Positions 60,201 through 64,000 of a stretch of 64,000 nucleotides of DNA are shown here, piece after piece (position 1 is the first letter of the stretch; each line of letters starts with the position of its first letter). The notes below the pieces were generated by a model. That model searched no databases. It was given only the letters and a program-made list of their open reading frames with translations, and had not been told where the DNA came from. The translations under genes were made by a program, and so were the position numbers. The stretch is from Enchytraeus crypticus. Lineage: Eukaryota > Annelida > Clitellata > Enchytraeida > Enchytraeidae. Location of the stretch: contig CAJHZI010000421.1 of NCBI GenBank assembly GCA_905160935.1, positions 124,001 to 188,000 on the forward strand, written 5' to 3'.

Positions 60201-63200
60201 AGCAGGAGGACTTAATAGAGCAGGATAAATGTAAGTTGAAATGATGACTCTCTCACAAAGTCTGGAAAGAACAGGGGTGATGGAGATAGGACGAAAATTG
60301 GACAGTGTAGAGGGTTTAGAAACTTTAGACAAAGGTATTATACAAGAAGTTTTCCACTGATTAGGGACAACAGACTGTGCCATGGAAGCATTTAAAAGTG
60401 TTGTTAGAGGTTGACAGAATACAGGAGCAGACAACCTGAGAAACCAGGCAGTTAGACCATCCAAACCAGTAGCGATTGGCTTCAGGTTGTTTGGCTTTCA
60501 TTCATCATAATCATATTCCCTTGAATCCCAGTTTAACTAGAGTCTGGATACGAATAGACCTTCTCTATGGTCTATTTGGTACTTTCTAGGGATACGAATA
60601 GATCCTCTCTGTCCTACATCATATCATCAGTCAATCCCCTACTTTTCATGTCCTTCTTAATAACTGCATTCCACGTCAGTTGTGATATACGTCTCTCTAG
60701 CTTAACATCCAGCTCTTCCCTCCAAACTTTCATTACTACATCCTCATCTCATCTGCCTTTCTCACAATATGCCCATACCATCTCAATTTTGACAGAACCC
60801 ACCTATTCTCCTCAACACCCAATTCATCCTCACTTATATAGTACTTCAAATTATTTAACAATAAAAATATTAACTCATTTGCCCTTAGAGCCTACCAGAT
60901 CTGGAAGTCCGTGAAAGTTCTGTTACGCAATCTCGAAAGTTTAAAAATTTTCATAGCCCAAATGAATGTCATAAGCATACGTTAATTCGTAGAAATAACT
61001 TCGTTAAAATAGGTTACATAATTAAGTAAATCTATTTCTTTAAGTGCCACCACTTTGTTGCAGGAGCATGATGTTACATTTAAATGATTTCACCAAATTA
61101 TATCTGTATAAACACAATTATATCTGCATAGACAGAAACACGTTGGCCATTCCGGTACAAAAAATATCATTGAAAACCTTTAATTATTCTTCATCAGACA
61201 ACTGCCTTCTACTAAGCATTTTAGTGTAGCAAACAGTCTTAATCAAAATACCGTTCGTGTTCTAACCAAAAACCCATTGACAAGAGTTGACCAGCTGATA
61301 TTCGAACCTGTATCCTCTTGATCAATTAATTATTTTCGCTTTGATGTTTTTTTATCCGCAAGTGCTACAGGACTTCCTTGCTAAGTTTAACATAACAGTA
61401 CTGAGTCAGGAAGCAAGTACATGCTTAGTAATAAGCATATTAGTTGCAATTTCTGTTTTAGTAGTTTTGATATTTCCTCCCTTTCTCTCCATGAGTATCC
61501 GTAGGCTAATCGTTACCTTGGATGGCGCACTGATTGCATCAGGTGAGGATCTAACTATAACCTTCCAACACCCTGGGGATTGTTTTCATTCAAAGCTGTA
61601 AACAATCGATCTTCCATGGTGATCACCAATTCATGCACATTCATGCACTAACCGAGCCCGAAATAGCTTAACTTCGTTCATTGACACGCAGCTAAACTAG
61701 GTGTGCTAAATCCCGCTACAAATTACATTAGATTATGTATCAGATATTATGCTTATAAGTAACATCAGGTCACATCATAAGAGACGATGGAAAATGCGAG
61801 AAAGGTTTTTGTAGTAGGATTGCACAAGCAACTGAGGCTTTCGGTAATACGAAAGAACTCTTAACTAAAAGTCTAAAGAAAACCACAAAGACAATGATAG
61901 TTATCTTGATGTGGACAACGAAATTATATGGTTGCTAAACATGGACATTAAGAAAGGAAGACGTCAGGAAACTAGAAGCATTGAAAATGTGTTTATGGAG
62001 AAATATGAAAAAGATTAGCTGGATCCAAATAGTTACAAAGGAAGAAGTCATGAAGAGATTGGGTACAGATAGACAGTTGATAAATACTACGAGAAGTAAT
62101 TGAAAGAAGACAGTGGATAGGACACATTCTAAGGGGAGATAGTTTTCTAAAGGAGGTCATAGATGACACAATTGAAGGAAAGAGAAGCAGACGCAGACAG
62201 AGAGATTAGGTATGTTAGATGATTTAAAAATCCACTCGTATGTGGACATGAAGAAAAAAACGGAAGACAGAGAAGTTTGATGGCATTATACACCATGGAT
62301 CTGCCAGTAGGCAGTGCACTCAGAGAGAAAGAGAGAGACACAAGTAACATCAGCTCGGCCAATCTGTAGATAGTGGTCAGGTAACTCAAGTTATTGATGA
62401 GACGACCAACCTGTAGATGATAGTAATCAGGTTAATGAAAGAAATTATACTAATTTCTCATCGTGACAACAAAACAATCACGTATATCAAATGATAAAAT
62501 ATATGTAATGTTAATATTGATATTAGTTAGTCTAACCTGTTAAGTGACAGTTGATAAATAACAAGGAGGATCCAAAGAATTTGAAGCAAATTCCTATTGC
62601 ACCTTTTGTTCGGATTGAAGAAGGACCAATTCGTGTTGTAACCGTTGCTTCTTCTGGAACTGTTACCATGTTAAAATGTGAAATAAAATTAGAAATTGCA
62701 ACGAAAATCATTACAAAATTGCAATCATCTATCCATAGGAGAATCTTTGTTAAAAGTGTGTTACATCACCAGAAAGAAGACATCCAGAGTAGCCTGTTCA
62801 ACCACAGGCCACAAATGTAGCTGCCACATAAAGTCAGTGAACAAGAATACGAAACATTGCAATTTGCAATGCAAGGAAATTCTAATGGTCAATCTACATG
62901 TATTTATTAGTTTTTGCAAATGATTTTGATAGTGGAGGCGTTATGTTAAAATAGTCGTCATACGCAGAAACTTTATAATCTTTATCGTAATACGTCATAA
63001 GCAGAAACTTTTGCTAGATTTCATTTTCAATTTTTGGAAGAATTATTTGACTAATATGAAGAAAGAATTGCATCTCAGAAAATATAAATTTGACGAGAAA
63101 AGATACCCTAATAGTTTCTTAAAAAAGAAGGATACAAAAGAAGGATGCAAACTGAACACTGTAAATGAGTTTAATGATTAAAAACTATATTAATAATCCA

Positions 63201-63932
63201 CTCAAAGTAAATGACCCATAAATTCTATTGTAAACCTTCAAAGCCTTCACTAACATCTGTAATAAAAGAAGTCAAATTGGTAAAGAGTAAAAAGTTAACA
63301 CACCTGATGTGTACCAGATGATATCTCTACGAATGAACACGATAATGTGCAGAGTACCATGTGAGGCTGAATGATAGAGAACATACTGAGGTCCCAGTGT
63401 CTCCTGCACACTCAGCTCCCACTGTGGGATGCTGCGATCAGTTGCAACAAATACAGCATTGAGCTATACATAGTGCACTGCATGGAAAAACAAATGTCAA
63501 AAGCTGTTATTAAAAAATTAGAAAAAAGAAATATGAGAGTTATGCAAACAAGTGTGCTACTAAAATATAGCTAATACTACAAAAATACAAAATTTATGCA
63601 AAGCTTCAAATAACATCCTCACCGCAAATTTTTGCGGTGAGGATGCTCCGAAGCATCCTCACCGCTAATATTAAAACTTGATCTTCTGGATCATCTGACT
63701 AGACTAATGCTAAAGATTGACTCACAAGTTAGCGACAGCCTCTTGCGCACCGATGACGTACATGTCCTGCATGACGTCACTCGTTTCAGGCAGGATGAAG
63801 TCATCGAGGGAGCTGGGCGGCTCTTTCATCTCTCCCAAGTTATACGTGCCTACGAACAGTCGCATCTTCCTCTCCGGGAAATACCTCTGCAACTCCTCCA
63901 TACCCACCGCTGTGCTGTCTGCCTGTAGACTC
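54264..63932 (-). CDS. INPP5E: Inositol polyphosphate 5-phosphatase E-like, catalytic domain, seven exons; N-terminus outside window
   Basis: INPP5E removes the 5-phosphate from PI(4,5)P2 and PI(3,4,5)P3, notably in primary cilia. Exons in order: 63726-63932, 63304-63431, 62537-62659, 58137-58235, 56291-56479, 55600-55715, 54264-54434; all phases join. Order of landmarks: [66 protein letters not shown], then the catalytic [10 protein letters not shown] and the PSYT|DRILYR motif (split by an intron). SDHRPVYGV is also present. These motifs are complete, so the domain should be active. Similarity, especially PPSLDxFxLP and QETLGPxYVL, favours INPP5E over other 5-phosphatases. The last frame reads on to TAA at 54264 without a CaaX box; alternatively GTAAAC after 54294 is a donor and a lipidated C-terminus lies further down. 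Confidence 0.9.
54545..54793 (+). mobile_element. Family D element with LINE-A 3' tail
   Basis: GTAAACAGGATTGTTTTCTC, GAATGACGCCCCTGCCCAGT, then the LINE-A tail CATGGACCTGGCAGTAGGCA. It lies in the last INPP5E intron, opposite to the gene. Confidence 0.85.
54795..54915 (-). mobile_element. SINE-1, tRNA-derived, copy 7
   Basis: Minus strand: TGAGCCAGTGGCGAAGTCGG, B box GGGTTCAAATCC (shortened spacer), then body. It is joined directly to the preceding family D element. Confidence 0.85.
55318..55492 (+). mobile_element. Family C element, shortened, (GAT)n tail
   Basis: GTTCAAGAATAGACCAACCG, CATAAGAGGCAACAAAGTAC, CCGTCAGAAAGGG, and GATGATGATGATGAT at the end. The CCAGTTAAACTGG block is degraded. 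Confidence 0.75.
56568..56790 (+). pseudogene. LINE-D thumb-region fragment
   Basis: With frame changes it reads [13 protein letters not shown], then [32 protein letters not shown], and [11 protein letters not shown]. This matches the LINE signature LIE.VQRRFTKRL..L..L.Y..RL..L...LE.RRL. It lies in an INPP5E intron on the opposite strand. Confidence 0.7.
56846..57080 (+). mobile_element. Family C element, (GAT)n tail
   Basis: GCCCGGGTTGCTCAAGAATAGACCAACC (split), GGCATTCGGTTGACGAGCGC, GCTCCAGAAATTGCA, GTTTAACCGGGACTCAAAGG and GATGATGATG. Confidence 0.82.
57430..57778 (-). mobile_element. Family B element, near full length
   Basis: The same blocks as 40626-40993, inverted: AGTGCACTGCCAAGTGGCAG at the 3' end, GGTGGGTCCCCTCTTGCCAT, CTTAGTCGCCTCTTACGCAC, CCCTATTCTGCAGTGGTCCA. 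Confidence 0.88.
57845..57985 (-). mobile_element. SINE-1, tRNA-derived, copy 8
   Basis: Minus strand: GGCTGAAGCCAATGGCAAAG, a B box with changes (GGATTAAAATCC), then the standard body. Confidence 0.82.
58730..58850 (-). pseudogene. LINE-B C-terminal fragment
   Basis: GGGTCAATCCCCTATTTTTA, TGTCTTTCTTAATCGCAGCA and TCGCGTCAATTGCGGTCAAC parallel the LINE-B segment at 60605-60690 on the same strand. Confidence 0.65.
58985..60503 (-). pseudogene. LINE reverse transcriptase, 5'-truncated (CR1/L2/jockey group), one frameshift
   Basis: Minus strand: about 480 residues of RT and C-terminus. Landmarks are [89 protein letters not shown] and the catalytic VADDTYLI. The C-terminal SYASPAWWGF-type region here reads [11 protein letters not shown]. 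It ends [19 protein letters not shown] single frameshift near 59935 separates 59853-60464 from the downstream frame. The 3' UTR is short and ends in (ATA)n at about 58995-59015, typical of CR1/L2-like elements. The endonuclease is missing, and the 5' edge abuts a LINE-B/family C tail. Confidence 0.88.
60504..60830 (-). pseudogene. LINE-B C-terminus with 3' tail
   Basis: Minus strand: [16 protein letters not shown] (KLRWYGHI in related LINEs), [46 protein letters not shown], then the tail CTAGTTAAACTGGGATTCAA. That tail is also the 3' end of family C elements. Confidence 0.75.
61450..61710 (-). mobile_element. Possible 5S-rRNA-derived SINE-like repeat, second copy
   Basis: Shares CTTCCAACACCCTxGGGAT, TTCAAAGCTGT.AACA and ATCTTCCAxGGTGxTC with 8015-8245. 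The 5S-like GGTTAGTxC block is present on the minus strand but carries a 12-base duplication (TTCATGCACATTCATGCAC). Confidence 0.5.
61790..62345 (+). pseudogene. LINE-A C-terminus with complete 3' tail
   Basis: [85 protein letters not shown]. After frame shifts come the [10 protein letters not shown] block, CATGGATCTGCCAGTAGGCA, GTGCACT and a GA-rich end. It lies in an INPP5E intron, opposite to the gene. Confidence 0.82.
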
Positions 63933-64000
63933 CTGCATACACACAACACAGCTCTAGTACCAGTCATACTGTCTACCTGTAGACTCCTGCATACACACAC
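63915..64000 (-). repeat. 54-bp duplication carrying an INPP5E 3' splice site
   Basis: CTGTCTxCCTGTAGACTCCTGCATACACACA occurs at 63915 and again at 63969 (shown here with one variable base and split in meaning: acceptor TGCAG|GAGTCTACAGG on the minus strand). The two acceptors would start the exon at 63932 or 63986. The period is 54 bases and the intervening frame is open, so either acceptor keeps the reading frame. Confidence 0.85.

Overview
The window is eukaryotic nuclear DNA from an invertebrate animal. It is AT-rich, with long repeat-filled introns and GT-AG splice sites, and carries three animal genes. I cannot name the species or phylum from sequence alone. No bacterial, organellar or viral genome features are present.

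Gene layout. (1) Positions 95-18553, plus strand: the last eleven recognisable exons of NBAS, a Golgi-to-ER retrograde tethering and mRNA-decay factor, ending at a clear stop. (2) 27527-31291, plus strand: an intronless coding region for an RBM12/RBM12B-type protein with five RRMs and an unusual array of about 36 octapeptides between RRM1 and RRM2. (3) 54264-63932, minus strand: seven exons covering the whole catalytic domain of an INPP5E-type inositol polyphosphate 5-phosphatase; the N-terminus lies beyond the right edge. The three genes look independent and nothing in their order suggests a shared pathway.

Repeat layout. Most of the rest is mobile DNA. At 44064-51474 lies a nearly complete but frameshifted LTR retrotransposon. 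Its reverse transcriptase is Ty3/gypsy-like, yet integrase lies upstream of it, the order known from Gmr1-like elements. At 58985-60503 (minus) is a 5'-truncated LINE reverse transcriptase. At least five further LINE lineages occur as decayed fragments, called LINE-A to LINE-E here: A is by far the commonest, B and D have two fragments each, C and E one each. Short elements include three tRNA-derived SINE families (SINE-1, eight copies, all on the minus strand; SINE-2 and SINE-3, two copies each), a possible 5S-rRNA-derived family, and families B, C and D, whose 3' ends match LINE-A or LINE-B. DNA-transposon remnants (a hAT-like element and a TA-flanked TIR element), foldback structures, a palindromic minisatellite and many TA/CT microsatellites complete the picture.

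Things that stand out: the integrase-first gypsy-type element; the RBM12 octapeptide array; two LINE/SINE partnerships that each share a 3' hairpin and a microsatellite tail; duplicated 3' splice sites in both NBAS and INPP5E; a probable GC-AG intron in NBAS; and a 96-bp almost perfect palindrome in an NBAS intron.
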